NCBI GenBank assembly: GCA_007922305.1 | Contig: ML677358.1 | Coordinates: 9,612,576 to 9,676,575, forward strand | Length of the DNA: 64,000 nucleotides | Source of the DNA: Dermatemys mawii | Taxonomy: Eukaryota; Chordata; Testudines; Dermatemydidae | Direction of reading: 5' to 3' | Part shown: positions 1 to 14,100 of the stretch, piece after piece | How the letters are laid out: every line of letters begins with the position of its first letter | How positions within the stretch are numbered: position 1 is the first letter of the stretch | Notes under the pieces: model-generated | What the model was told of the DNA's origin: nothing | Seen by the model: the letters and a program-made list of their open reading frames with translations, nothing else | Database searches by the model: none | Made by a program: the position numbers and the translations under genes

Positions 1-1325
1 GGCAAGTCAAGTGTAACGTTATACTAAGGCAGGCCAAGAAAGAATTTGAAGAGCAACCAGCTACGGACACACAAACTAATGGCAAAAATAATGTTTAAGT
101 ACATCAGCAGCAGGAATCCTGCAAAACAGTCCGTGGGGCCACTGGATGATCAAGATGCCAAAAGAGCATTCAACTTGGATTCAAAAGGCCAGCTTGGAGA
201 AGCTAAATGAGTTCTTTGGATTGGTCTTCACTGCAGAGGATATAGAGCAGAGTTCTGCATCTGAGCCATAAACAGCAATAAGTCATTGGGACTAGGTGAT
301 ATTCACGCAAAAGTTTTGAAGGAATTCAAAAATAAAATTGCAGGAGTACTAACTCTGATATGAAACTACCATTTAAATCAGTCTCTGTTCCAGATGACTG
401 GAGGGTAGGTAATAATTTAAAAAAAGGCAATTACAGGTTGGTAAGCCTAACTTCAGTAACAGGCAAATTGAAGGCAGGTTGAAACTATGCCAAAGAACAG
501 AATGATCAGACCATTAGATAAACACGATACGTTGGTGAAGACTCAGCACAGCTTGTGTAAAGAAAATCATGCTTCACCAATCTATTATCTGAGGGAGCCA
601 ACAAACATGTGGACAAGTGTGATCCAGCCAGTATAATGCACGTGGACTTTCAGAAAACCTTTGTCAAAGTTCCTCACTAAAGATTCTTAAGCAAACTAAG
701 CAGCCATGGGATAAGAGGGAATGTCCTCTCATGAGTTAAGACAGGAAACAAAGGTTAGGAATAAATGGTCAATTTTCACAATGGAGAGAGGTAAATAATA
801 AGGTATTGGGATCTGAATTAACTGTTACTATTCAAGAAAGAGATCTCAGAGCATCCTGGATAGTTCTCTGAAAACATCAGCTTGATGTGTAGCAACAGTC
901 AAGAAAGCTAACAATGTCAGGAACCTTTAGGAAACGGATAGAAAATTAAAAAAAAACAAAAAAAATCATAACGCCACTTCATAAATCCATGGTATGCTCA
1001 CCATGAAAATTGCATGCCGTTCTGGTCACTCCAGCTAAATAAAGATAGATTAGAATTGCAGAAGGGCAAGACAAATGATTAAGGGTGTTAGAACAACTTC
1101 TGTTGAGGAGAGATTAAAAAGACTTGGACTGTTCAGCTTAGGGTGGTCTATAAAATCATGAATGGTGTGAAGAAAGTGAATAGGGAAGTGTTTACTCCTT
1201 CACATAACACAATAATTAGGGGTCACCTGGTGAAATTAATAGGCAGCAGGTTACATATAAACAAAAGGAAGTACTACATGTACTACAGACAATGCACAGT
1301 CAACTTGTGGAATTTGTTACTCCAG
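1..1325 (+). mobile_element. CR1 LINE fragment in SEC24A intron
   Basis: The stretch reads like the CR1 reverse-transcriptase region in sense orientation, with phrases such as 'caattacaggttggtaagcc', 'aacaaacatgtggacaagtg' and 'tataaaatcatgaatggtgt'. It is full of stops, indels and internal deletions, so it is a dead, 5'-truncated copy that also runs off the window edge. Family assigned from recall of turtle CR1 sequence. Confidence 0.8.
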
Positions 1326-1401
1326 GGCATGCTGTGGCACCTTAGAGACTAACAAATGTATTTGGGCGTAAGCTTTCGTGGTCTACGGCCCAGTTCATCA
1401 G
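1326..1401 (+). repeat. 3' piece of the ~130-bp SINE-like repeat
   Basis: Contains 'ctgtggcaccttagagacta' and 'gtaagctttcgtgg', which match the 3' half of the repeats at 31903, 38051 and 42492. It abuts the CR1 fragment where the latter breaks off, so it probably inserted into it. Confidence 0.65.
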
Positions 1402-2068
1402 ACAGGATATTGAGCTAGTATAGTTGTTCTTTTGTTCACATATGCTGGGAGTTGCCAGATCAGATCACTAATTCATTTAGCAGTGGCCAGCACCAGATGC
1501 TTCAGAGAGTAGTGAAATCTATTTAATGTATCTAAGGTCTCAGATAAGGCCCATTCAAGTTAATTGTACAATGCTGCGATGTATAGAAGGGCTTCTTTAG
1601 TGACCTTCACAGGTGATCTGTTCATGACCTGAAACATGAAGTCAACTTTCCTGGCATTCTACTTTAACTCCTAAAATTATCTAAGTTTTGTATTACAATC
1701 CTGTTTAAACTATTGATCTCAGTAGCTTCCTATAATTTCTAAGTGGCTGTATGATGCTTAAAAGTTTTTTTTTTACTCTTAATTGTACTGCCATTTAATT
1801 TAAAGTGACCTTTCATTTTATAGTGTTGGATAGGGTAAATAATACAAAAATGAGCATCTGATAGTTTTTCACAATACTTTTGTTTTAGAGATCATGTTCT
1901 TATCCTCTTTTACTCTTTTGCTTTCCATGCTAAATAATCAGTATCTCAAATTGAAATGCAAGGGATTGCACAGGTATAACTGAGGGCAGAGTAAGACCCA
2001 GACTGGTCCGAAAACTAGCTGAAATGTTTTCAGATAGCTTTAATTGGTTCATTTTTCTGCTTTTCCAG
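1402..2068 (+). other. SEC24A intron, no distinct feature
   Basis: AT-rich intronic DNA up to the first visible exon. I see no exon, repeat end or RNA gene in it. Confidence 0.6.
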
Positions 2069-2124
2069 ATGTGTTTATACCCATGCCAGAGAACTTATTA
2101 GTAAACTTAAATGAAAACAAAGAG
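2069..2124 (+). CDS. SEC24A: SEC24A coding exon (trunk, first in window)
   Basis: Reads (D)VFIPMPENLLVNLNENKE after a TTTTCCAG acceptor; donor gtaaga. The first codon is split (two bases here), the end is phase 0. It is part of the trunk domain that contacts Sec23. Confidence 0.93.
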
Positions 2125-5100
2125 GTAAGACCTGTCTTAAACTGTTTAGGTGACATTCAGGCAATATGAAGTGCATTTGATAACTTGCATAGTACTTAAT
2201 GAAATAATGTCAGTTTAAATCAAGCTTGTCTAAATTTCTTGTCTACTTTTATAACAAAAATTACTGAACTGAAGTAAATAGAAATATTTTGTTCAGTTTT
2301 ATTTGTGCATTTAACTGCATTAGTGTTGCTGTTTCCCTTATGTAGTTAGCCAGTTTCTCTATGGAGACTCATCTTTTCTTAAGAAAACAAGCAAGCAGAG
2401 TATTGCCAAATCACTTTTAATTGGTTACATTTCAAGTTAATGGTGTCCTTTAACTATCTTAGGTCTCTTTTTTTATTTAAAGAATAAGGGAATCTAGTGC
2501 ATGTCTCTTACTAGGTGAAATAACTTAAAATTTAGTAATAAGATTAAGATTAATTGCAGTTAACTCATGCCATTAACTCCAAAATTAATTGTGATTAATT
2601 GCAATTTTAATCATGATTAAATAATAGAATACCAGTTGAAATCTATTAAATGTTTTTGGATATTTTTCTACATTCAAATATATTGATTTCAATTACAACA
2701 TAATATACGAAGTGTACAGTGCTCACTTTATATTTTTTATTATAAATATTTGCACTATAAAAATGATAAATAGTACCTCATACAAGTACTGTAGTGCATT
2801 CTCTCTTTTGGGAAAGTTCAATTTACAAATGTAAATTTTTTTTTTGTTACATAACAGCACTCTTTAAAAAAAAAGTAAAACTTCATAGCCTACAAGCCCA
2901 CTAAGTCCTACTTCTTGATCAGCTAATTGCTAAGACAAACAAGTTTGCTTACCTTTACTACCTGCTGCTTATTTACAGCAACACCAGAAAGTGAGAACAG
3001 GCGTTCGCGTGCTGTAGCCAACATTACAAGACATTAAATGTGCCAGACAGTCTTATGCCCCTTCATGCTTTGGCCACCCTTCCAGAGGACATGATTCCAT
3101 GCTGATGACACTCGTTTAAAAAAAAAAAAAAAAAAAAAAGTGTTAATTAAATTTGTTATTGAACTCCATGCGGGAGGAATTTGTACATCTCCTGCTCTGT
3201 TTTACTCGCATTCTGCCATATATTTCATGTTATAGCAGTCCCGGATGATGCCCCAGCACATCTTGTTTGTTTTAAGAGTACTTTCACTGTGGATTTGACA
3301 AAATGCAAAGAAGGTACCAATGTAAGATTTCTAAAGATAGCTACAGCACTGGACCCAAGGTTTAACAATCTCCCTCCAAAATCTGAGAGGAGGTGTGGAG
3401 CATGCTTTCAGAAGCCTTAAGAGAGCAACATTCTGATGCAGAAACTACAGAACCCAAACCACCAAAAAAAAAAATCAGCATTCTGCTGGTGTCATCTGAT
3501 TGCAGTCATGAAAATGAACATGCATCAGTCCGCCCTGCTTTGGATTGTTATTAAGCAGAACCCGTCATCAGCATGGACACATGTCCTCAGGAGTGGTGTT
3601 TGAAGCATGAAGGGAATAAAAATCTTTAGTGCATCCGGCACAGAAGTATCTTGCAACTCCAGCTACAACAGTGCCATGCGAAGGCCTGTTCTTGTTTTCA
3701 GGTGATAATGCTACCCACTACTTGTTACAATATCTCCTATAAATGTAAACAAACTTGTTTGTCTGAGTAAGTGACTGAACAAGAAGTAGGACTACGTTTG
3801 TAAGTTCAACTTTCATAATAAAGCAATTGCTTGTTAAACAGTACTTGTATTAGGTGAATTGAAAAATACTATTTTTTTATCTTTTACAGTGCAAATATTT
3901 GTAATAAAAAATAAATATAAAGTGAGCACTGTATTCTGGGTTGTAATTGAAATCAATATATTAGAAAATGTAGAAAATATACAGAAATATTTAAATGGTC
4001 TTTTACTATTGTTTATCAACATGATGAATCACAATTAATTTTTTAATCGCTTGATGGCCCTACTGAAAATGTTGGCGAGCTTTGCCATATTGAGTTCCTA
4101 GCTTTTTGTGCTAGGGATCTTGTTTTATTAGAAGCAGTAGGTTATGGAATATTGTAGAAGGTCACTCTAGGTGAAACTTGAGAACTTCCACATGGAGACT
4201 TGGTTATGGTGGCAGTTCACATACTTCCAATAAGTTTGCAGCAGATTTGGGACTTTCTTCCCAGTCATTGGATGAGATTAATAAATCCACTCTGCTCAAA
4301 GAGGAGTGTGTGTGTAACAGCACTTAATGTGAGTAGTAGATGACAGACAAGGAAAAAGTGAATAATTTAACTTTGGAAAGTTGCTTTGGTCATCTGAGGT
4401 CAAATGTTCAAAATAACTCTTAATTAGGTCTACAGTTTTATAAATACTAAATTTAAAGTGAAAAAGAAGAGGTCAGATAAGCCAGATTTTAAGAGGCCTT
4501 AGTGCTGGCTGGGTGCTGTAAAACAGCAAATGACCCTCACATCTTGTTTTAAGGTATTAAATGTTTCTTCTTTGTGTATACATTTAATTGATCTCTTTAG
4601 TAGTGGCAGTACTCAATGTTACATGCATAATAAATAGCCTGTGCAACAGAAGAGAAATCTCTTCTGAAACTTTTTAATTCTGAGTAACTTTTTACTTTAT
4701 ACCAGCTAATTCAAGATTTACTGAGGACCTTGCCACAGATGTTTACCAAGTCCCTGGAAACACAGAGTGCTCTGGGACCTGCGCTGCAAGCTGCCTTCAA
4801 ACTGATGTCTCCCACTGGTGGTCGAATTTCTGTCTTCCAGACACAGCTTCCATCTGTAGGGGTGGGATCACTGAAATCCCGAGAAGAACCTAACCAAAGA
4901 GCATCTGCAAAGGTTACAAAAACACTCTTTAAATACAGATCATGAAAATGTACAATCCTGTTGCATGAGTTTATATAAATTTTCAATTGCATGGTTAGTT
5001 TTATTGTAGCTGTGTGGTGAGAGCTGACATTCTTATACTGTATTAATCAAATGTTACTAACAAGGAAACCTATAAACACAGAGCAGTGCTCTGATTTTGA

Positions 5101-8100
5101 AAGTTACTGAGCACTCAGAACAGCCATTGAAGTTAGTGTGGGATGCAGTGCTGAACGTCACTGAAATTAGGACACATGAGTGTGTGCCTGTTGGAATTCC
5201 TCTTTTCTATTTTCGTGTATTAACAGGACATACATCTTACACCATCCACTGACTTCTATAAGAAGTTAGCCTTGGACTGTTCAGGGCAGCAGGTTGCAGT
5301 TGACTTGTTCCTTCTTAGTGGGCAGTATTCTGACTTGGCTTCTTTGGGTAAGTCATTATAAGCTGCTGTTTAAGATTGTAGCTTCAGTGTTCTGAGGAAC
5401 ACTGTAATGCTAAAACAAAATTGATATTGCTCTTTCACTTGCACATACTCTCTCATTTTAATGTCATGGTTGCCATTAGTAACCATGCCCAAGAGGGTTA
5501 CTTATGAGATTGTTTCCCTACTCACTGTTTGACATTTCTATGGGTAGAGATTATGGTATTTCATTTTAGGAGTTTGATAAGCTAACCAGCCTGTTTTCTT
5601 CTTACCTGAGCATTGAGATTTTCTCATCTCTTGGAACATTGTCAGGACTTGTTCCCTAATATTACTAGAGAAAAATCGAAGTTCTAGAAACATTTAAACA
5701 AAGTCCTGTTTAGCAAATAGAAATATGTGTAAACTATCTGGGTATGATCTCCTCATTTCCAGATTCTGAAAAGCCTCACTAGAGTGGGCCATGAGATGCC
5801 TTCTTAAAAAAAAAATAAAATAAGAAATTGGTAGCTATATCCTTGTATGTCAAACCAGTTCATAGCTCAGTATCTGATTGTGTCTGTGTCTGTTGGTGGC
5901 TCCAAGTTCTGTTTACAAAACTTGACCCTTTTTCCTGTAGATCATATCCTAAATTTATACAAAGAGGATTTCCCTTTGTTCTGGACTAAACATACATCAG
6001 ATACCATGATGACACGCATAGTATAAGAACCTGAATAGGGTGAATAGCAGGGGTGGGGAACCTTTTTCCTATCAGGGGCTATTGACCCACAGAAAAAATC
6101 AGTCATGAGCTGTGCACAGGCTCAGGGCTTCCCCCTGCAGTGGGGCAAGCTGCAGAGCCTCAGGGCTTCCCTTAAGCTCCAGAGTGGGGCCAGAAATGAG
6201 GGATCCAAGGTGTGGGAGGAGGCTTTGGGTAGGGGGTTAGGGTGCGGGAGGGGGATGAAGGCTCAGTCTGGGGGTGCGGGCTTTGGGCTTGGGCTTAGGG
6301 ATTTGGAGTGCAGTCAGGGGCTCTGGGCTGGAGCCAAGGGGTTTGGAGTGTGGGAATGGGCTCAGGGCTGGGGCAGGAGGTTGGGATGTGGGGTCTGGGA
6401 GGGAGTTGGGGTTCAGGAGGGGATTCCAACCTAGGGCAGGGGGTTTGGGGTGCAGGTTCTGGCTAGATGGTTCCCAGTCAGCATCACAGCAGAACTAAGG
6501 CAAGTTCTGTGCCTGCCCTGGCTCCTCATGGATCCCGCAAGTGTCTGGCACGTCCCACCACTAGGTGGAGGGGCCAGGAGGCTCTGCATGGTGTGCACTG
6601 TCCGCACCTACTGGTGCTGCCCCCAGGTCGTGGTTCCCAGCTAATGGGAGCTCTGGAGCTGGCACTGGGATCAGGGGCATCATGTGGAGCTTTCCTGTTC
6701 ATCCCTGATCCTAGGGGCCGCAGGGGCATGCCAGTTGCTTCTGGGAGCTGCATAAAACTGACTGGAATTTTAACAGCTTGGCAATCCTAGCTTTTCCCTA
6801 CAACACGGTGAGTTGGTGCTTACAGCTCCAGCCCTGCAGAGGGACTCCAGGGCTTGGTGCTTCTGGCTCACGGTGCAGAGACTTCGGCAGGCCACATGAA
6901 ATGAAGCAGCAGGCTGTAGATTCCCCACTCCTGCTGGATTAGATGGAATTTGAATTTCACGTTGAGATGACTTCACCCTTAATGCATAATGGCACTGTTA
7001 GTGAGACATAATATTACAACTTCCTTCTGGTTAGCATGATAGTTTCCAAAACACTCTTCCCCCTTGATTTATAGAAGTATTTCAAAGGATTATTTTGATT
7101 CTGGAATAAGATGTGAGTAATCTGAAGGAATTTATTTTCATTCTTGCCCCTCAGTGCATGATGAAGCAACCTTCGTTATCATTCTTAATTACTTTCTTAC
7201 CCCTAACATATCCTCTGATTTCTGTTCCTGAATGGTGTGGCACCATCTTTCCTTTAGACCAATTTTAAATCCATTTCACACTTTATAACCTTCATAATCA
7301 AGTGAACATGCAAGTTATTGGTCACATCTACACATTATATCTAGGCCTATATCTGTGTAGAATAAGGTTATTAATGTTAAACTGTTCATGCCTGCAAATA
7401 AAATTACAAGGAGAATTAGGTTAATCTGAACAGATATTTGAAGACTGCAGCAAAAAATGTTGGTTTGAACTCCACCAATGCACATTTTCTATTCTAGGCT
7501 GTATATCGAGATATTCAGCAGGGAGCGTGTATTACTATCAATCTTACCATCATCAGCACAACCCTGTCCAGGTGGAGAAATTACAGAAAGAGCTGAAACG
7601 ATACTTAACGAGAAAGATTGGCTTTGAGGCGGTCATGAGGATAAGATGCACCAAAGGTCTGAATAGAATCTTTTTTTGCATAGATTATTATTTAAAAATG
7701 TTTTATTGGTATTTTGTTTTTATATAGGCCTGAATAAATAGTTGGCAAAGATGTACACATAAAATCAGGCATTATGAATCCAACTGTACAAAAGAGAACA
7801 GAATTAGTAGTACTACACAAAAGAGTTTATCAAAGTGCAGTGGTGTTTAGGATCAGTATCTGTGACATGCCAAGGCTAGAAATAGGTGCTTCATTACCAT
7901 GTGCTTCCACATGCTCCTTAAGCAAAAATAAGGAATTCACAATTTAATAATCCTGCTACATGGTTAACTTTCAAAATTGTGTCTTGCCCTGTGGTTAAAC
8001 GAGAAGCCTGATTTTTTTATTTTTTTTTTTCTCCCATAAGCTGAGAGGATAAAGGAAACATTTTACTGTCTCTTATCTTCATCGAAATAGGGGTGAGCGA

Positions 8101-11100
8101 ACTTTTTGGCCTGAGGACCACATCGGGGTTCAAAATTGTATGGAGGGCCTGGTTGGGGAGGCTTTGCCTCCCCAAACAATCTGGCCCCACCTCCATCTAA
8201 CCCCCACCCACTTCCTGTCCTCTGACTGCCCCCCCTAAGAATCCCTGACCCATCCAAGACCTCCCCACCCTAACTGTCCCCCAGGACCCCACCCCCCTAT
8301 CTAAGCCCCCCTGCTCCTTGTCCCCTGACTGCCCTCTCCCAAGACCCCCCACTCTACTCCCCAAACCCCACCCCCTATCTAAGCCCCTCCACTGCCCTGA
8401 TTACTCCCTCCAGAGAACCCCCCGCCCCTATCCAACCCCCCAGGACCCCATCCCCTATCCAACCTCCTGCTCCCTGTCCCCTGACTGCCTTGACCCCTAG
8501 CCACACCCCTGCCCCCTGACAGGCCCCCTGGGACTCCCACACCCTAGCCAAGGCCCCCGTCCCCTGACCGCCCCCCTGAGATCCTCTGCCCCTTATCCAA
8601 CCCTCCGGCCCCCTTACCACGCTGCTCAGAACAGCATGTCTGGCCGGAGCCAGACACACTGCCACGCTGATCCGCCGGAGCTTGCAGCCTTGTCCCCGCA
8701 GAGGGCTGCTTGTTCAGCATGCTGAGGCTGCAGGGAAGGGGGGAAAGCGGGGGAGGGGAGAGGAGCTAGCCTCTCCAGCCAGGAGCTTGGGCTGGTTAGG
8801 AGAGGCCCATGGGCTGTAGTTTGCCCACCCCTGATCTAAAAACTATTAAGCAGCAAAAGCATTCCAACAGTGTATTATTGTAACAAGGTCTCCTGTACCT
8901 TGGGTCTAACTGAATTCAGTGTCATATATTTGTAATAGTGCTGTTAATTGCAGTTAACTCAAAAAAATTAATCATGATTAATTTTTTAATCATGATAAAT
9001 CACAATATTAATAGCACTGCTAAACAGTGCTATTAATATTGTGATTTGCAATTTATTAAATATTTTGGGATGTTTTTCTACATTTTCAAATATATTGATT
9101 TCAGTTACACCACCGAATACAAAGTGTACACTGCTCACTATATTTTTTTATTTAAAAATATTTGCATTGTAAAAATGGTAAACAAAAGGAATAGTATTTT
9201 TCAATTCATCTCGTACAAATACTGCAGTGCGATGACTTGATCGTGGAAGTGCACCTTACAAATGTAGATTTTTATTTTTTTTGGTTACATAACTTTTTTT
9301 TTTTAAGAGCAATGTAAAACTTTCGAGCCTACAAGTCCACTCAGTCCTCCTTGTTCAGCCAGTCACTGAGACAAACAAATTTGTTTACATTTATGGAGAT
9401 AATGCTGTCGACTTCTTATTTACAATGTCACCAGAAAGTGAGAACAAGCAGTTGCGTTGAACTTTTGTAGCTGGCATTGCTAGTGCGTTCATAAAACATT
9501 CATATGCCCCATCATTCTTCAACCACTACACCCAGAAATATTTAAATAAATAATATTCTATTAATTGTGCTGTTAAACAACACAATTTATTTTTTTAATT
9601 GCTTGACAGCCCTAATTTGTAACCTTTTTAGAAGTCAACCACTGGTTTCCAAGGGTAGTGCTTATACAGAAAGAGTACTTTTTCTGTGCTGTATATGGAA
9701 CTTTCCCTTAAATGACTGATCGTATCGTTTATCTGCACATTGAGTTTCAGCGTTAAAGAAGTTTGGAACATTATTAATCTTTGAGCTGACTTGTATTCTG
9801 AGTGTTTGGTAACCATTGGTTTTAGAGCATGCTACAAATTAATATGCAATTTGAGATATTTACATTTACTAAAGGAGCTGTATTTTGAAAAGAGTTTGTC
9901 CATAATCCTGAGTAGAACACAATCTAAAAATCAGAGCAACTATGTAATTGGTTCATAGTTTTCATTAAATGGCAAAAGTAACATTAATAAAACAGATTGC
10001 ATGTTTTTTCCTTTCGTAGGTCTTTCCATTCATACCTTCCATGGGAACTTCTTTGTGCGATCAACAGACTTGCTGTCTTTACCCAATGTAAACCCAGATG
10101 CAGGATATGCTGTACAAATGTCAGTAGAGGAAAGTCTCACTGACATGCCAGTTGTTTCTTTTCAGTCAGCACTACTGTACACGTCCAGCAAAGGTAAGAA
10201 ATGTAAACAGCATTGGCTGGTACAGTGCTACAATATGTTAGCTGCCATTGTGTGTAAATTCTTAAAATTATAATCTGGTTTGTTTGTAGTAAGTAAATAA
10301 CAACTTCAGCTGCATTTTTGTATCCCCAATAAGAGAAGGTAGAGTACTAACACCTTAGCACACTCATTCCTCAGCTGCTGTTGGTGATAGTTGTTGTTTA
10401 TTATTCAGCAGCTGCATTTCAGAAGTTTACAGATTTGCTGAAAAACTTGTTCTAATCAGAAATGAGCAATTTTAGCTCAAAAATAAATTGGCCAAAGATA
10501 TAAAATTGGCTGCTTGATAGGCGTTAATTTAATACACTCGTATGACAAGTTAATGGTGTATTAAATCTGTTTTGTAAGTTATTTATATGAAATATAGACT
10601 AATTGCAAATTTTATTGTACAGACTTCAGTTTTGCTACAATTGTGATTTGTGACTTCGCCCAAAACACAGCTTAGATAATGGTGTGGAAAATGCCATTTG
10701 GCAATTGTACCCATTTATTTTTTCCCCTGTAGGTGAAAGAAGGATTCGAGTCCACACTATGTGTTTACCTGTTGTTACAACACTGAGTGATGTGTATCTG
10801 GGGGCTGATGTACAAGCTATTACAGGGTTATTAGCCAATATGGGTAAGCATGATGCTCTGTAATGTACATGTGTAAAATATCTGAAAATTTTGAGGAATA
10901 ATTCTCCAGGAAGCAAGATTACAAGGGAGGTATCCTAACATCTGAATGGTTGAAGGCACTTTTGCCATATGACTTACAGCTACTCTGATGTATGAAGATA
11001 TCAGTATATCTGTAGGTTGTCACCTTGTTTGATATGGCTTTAGAATTCTGCACATCAGAAGTTAGAGCAGCAATTAAGACTCCTGGATTTTTTATTCTAG

Positions 11101-14100
11101 GCTGTACCATTAATGTTCCCATCCCTCTTTGCCTCTTGGTGGCACGTTAAAGCTCCTTTAATGTGTGTTGGTAACCATCTTAAGATCCTGACATGAGGAG
11201 CTAAAAAATACAAAATAATACATGTCAGTAATTCCTAGAAAAGAAATCAGGTATAATTTAGCTGTTAAACTTCTTTCTCTTGCTTTTTAGCTGTGGACCG
11301 GTCAGTTTCTGCTAGTTTGAGTGATGCTCGGGATGCCTTGGTGAATGCTATAATTGATTCCCTTTCGGCTTACCGCTCTTCAGTCCTAAGCATTCAGCAA
11401 CCTGGTTTGATGGCTCCCTATTCCCTAAGACTCTTTCCACTTCATGTACTGGCTCTCTTAAAACAAGTAAGAATGAAAGTAAAATCTTTCTAAAGGATGT
11501 TTTTATATTCAGTGTGTCAGTCTGAATGATCTATAAATAAACATTTCTGTGAGATAGTGTGTAGAGTTTTGGCAAAATTTGAAGGGGAGTCATTTCTTCA
11601 TTGGTTTAGATCCAGTTTGTTTAAAACCAGCCTTTTCTCCATTTACTATCACAGTAATTGAGGTTGTTCTGCATTTAAGATAATAGCCTCTTCTGGTATA
11701 AATGGAACAGCTCTGCAACCAACTTCTTGTCTCACTTCTCCAGGCCCTGGATTTGGTGATTTTTTTTTTTTTATTTTTTTTTAAATGTTTTCAGTACCAT
11801 TGCAAAGCAAGACTTGCTTGTTCATCTTGGCTTTCATTGGGGCCAACTGTAGTAGAAGATAACTTGTGTGTGTGTCAGCCACCCACAAAGACTTTTTTTT
11901 AAAAGTTATCATAAGATCTAAATCTGACTGATGTTATATGTTTATAGGCTGTGTTTAGGAACTGCATCTAGAGCTTATGTCAGATGTATTTATGATAAAA
12001 CTTGAATGTTTATGAACAATGTAGGGAGGTGATATAGTTGTGGCGTGGTGTGTGTCATGACAGAGAAGGAGAGAAAGGGGCTTCTGTTCCATGTATAGTG
12101 CTGCAGCAGTGTAGGATGGGGACTATAGTGAAGAATAGCACCAGGGAGATGGAGGTAGGGGGAAAGAAGCTTGGGTGCCTAGGAGTACATTGATATTGAG
12201 GTAGAAGTGGGCAGCCAAGAGAGGAAGCAAAGGGAAGTGGGAGCAGGGAGTAATATGGGGATACTTGTCTTGGTTGCCTGACACCCCTGACTGCTAGCCT
12301 GGGGAACATGCAGCAATTGCTGTTCAGTGTGGCTTTGAGGAGTTTCACTCTGTGTGCTGCTGATAAAGCAGATCTGTACACCAGCTTAATGTGGAGTATA
12401 GGGAGAGAGCTAAGTGCTAGCTTGCAAAGAACTGATCTTTGTTGGCTTTCCTAACAAAGGGATTTGCAGCATTCCGGAGTCTTGTCTACACTAGAAAACT
12501 GAACAATTTCTGAAAATGGCTTTCAGCCGTGGGTCCCCCTGAACTAGTATACAAAATGGTTAGTGTTAGGATAGATGGTTTACTCTTTAAGAATGCAGTA
12601 TGATCAAGACCTGGTGGAATCATCTCATGCACACTTTCTCAAATGATACTAAAAACTCTTGTCAAGTCTATACTATGGCTGTGTTTATGCTGGGGAGATT
12701 TGATCTCTTTAATAGAGACAAAGTCAAACACTTGAATGGTTTTCAATACTTGTTTGGGATGGGGTCCTGCTTCAGCCACAGTTCAGCTGCTTTGTGTCTG
12801 TAAGGTAATGGAGTGCGTTTACCATTGTCAGAACGCCTCTGACAGAGATGTGCATTAGAGCCAAAGGATTAAGCATAACAAATCTTTGGATTGCGGTTTT
12901 AAAGTATCATAATGTAGCTTCTTGAGACAAAGCAGTAAGCATAATTTTTTTAAAATCCATCTTAATATGTCATTCCAACTCAACACTTCAGAAAGTGTTC
13001 TACAGACGTAGGACCAATATATATTACAGTATATCATGTCAGTGGTTCCAGAGTCCCAGGATACACTACTTGAGAGATTAGTCACAAAGTTGTTCGCATA
13101 TAAATAATATATGAAACTTGCTTTGAGTGCAGATAATTTATCTGCATTTCTTAATTGATGAAGTTGGGAAGGTCACTGTAGTGATCCAGACTTTTATTAT
13201 ATTTTCAGATCAAAATATTTAAGGCTAAATTTTATGTGGGACTCAAAATATTTTTAATGTAGGTAATCAAAAGCAGATGTAGGCAATATACATACTCTTG
13301 TTATATAAACATCTTAAATGTGTGATACTTTGTCTAGTGCTTTTTACTTGTTGACTTTGAATTAATAACAAAATATTTCAAATACTCGTTTTATTCACAG
13401 AAAGCATTCCAAACTGGGACAAATATCCGTTTAGATGAGCGTATTTTTACTATGTGTCAAGTGAAAAACCAGCCCCTAATTTACCTCATGCTTATGACCC
13501 ATCCCAATCTGTACAGAGTTGACAATCTCACAGACGAGGTATGGTTTCTTTTTACTTATTACACTTGTTCTATGGTTGCTTGGTTCCAAAGACCTTTATT
13601 TGTAGTGAAGAATATGTATTACATAGAAAACCCTTTAAATAAGAACTCTGTTCTTCAAGACATGTAGGCTGAGAGCTTGCAGCCTGTCACAAGGTTAAAA
13701 GTTTTCAAGATAGATCAAAACAACTTATCCATTAAAGGCAAACTGATGGGACAATTCCTTAGCACTTGAATTGAGTCACATGACATGAATCATGCCTAAA
13801 TGTGTGATTATTAAAAATGATAGACTGCTGCACTAAATTGCCCCTCCATGTAATCCAGACTTATTCTAAATCAAGTTTTGCAGCAATAACTTGGAAGCAA
13901 TATATTCATGAATTATAAGTCTCGAGATGAGGGATGGTTCCAGGATTTTATACTACTTCCAAATACTGTAAACCATACATACATAGAAGATGCAGCTCCT
14001 TTATTTTCCAGGTTGTCTATTAGGGGTGGTATAGATGGGCTCTGGAGGGAACGTGTGGCTAACACCTCACTCTAGACACAATGTGGATTGGATTCTTTAG

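Larger units (their letters stand above)
7657..10019 (+). other. SEC24A intron with two transposons
   Basis: Contains a C-rich hAT-like element (8088-8833) and fold-back hAT copy 2 (8936-9614). The remaining parts show no gene features. Confidence 0.6.
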
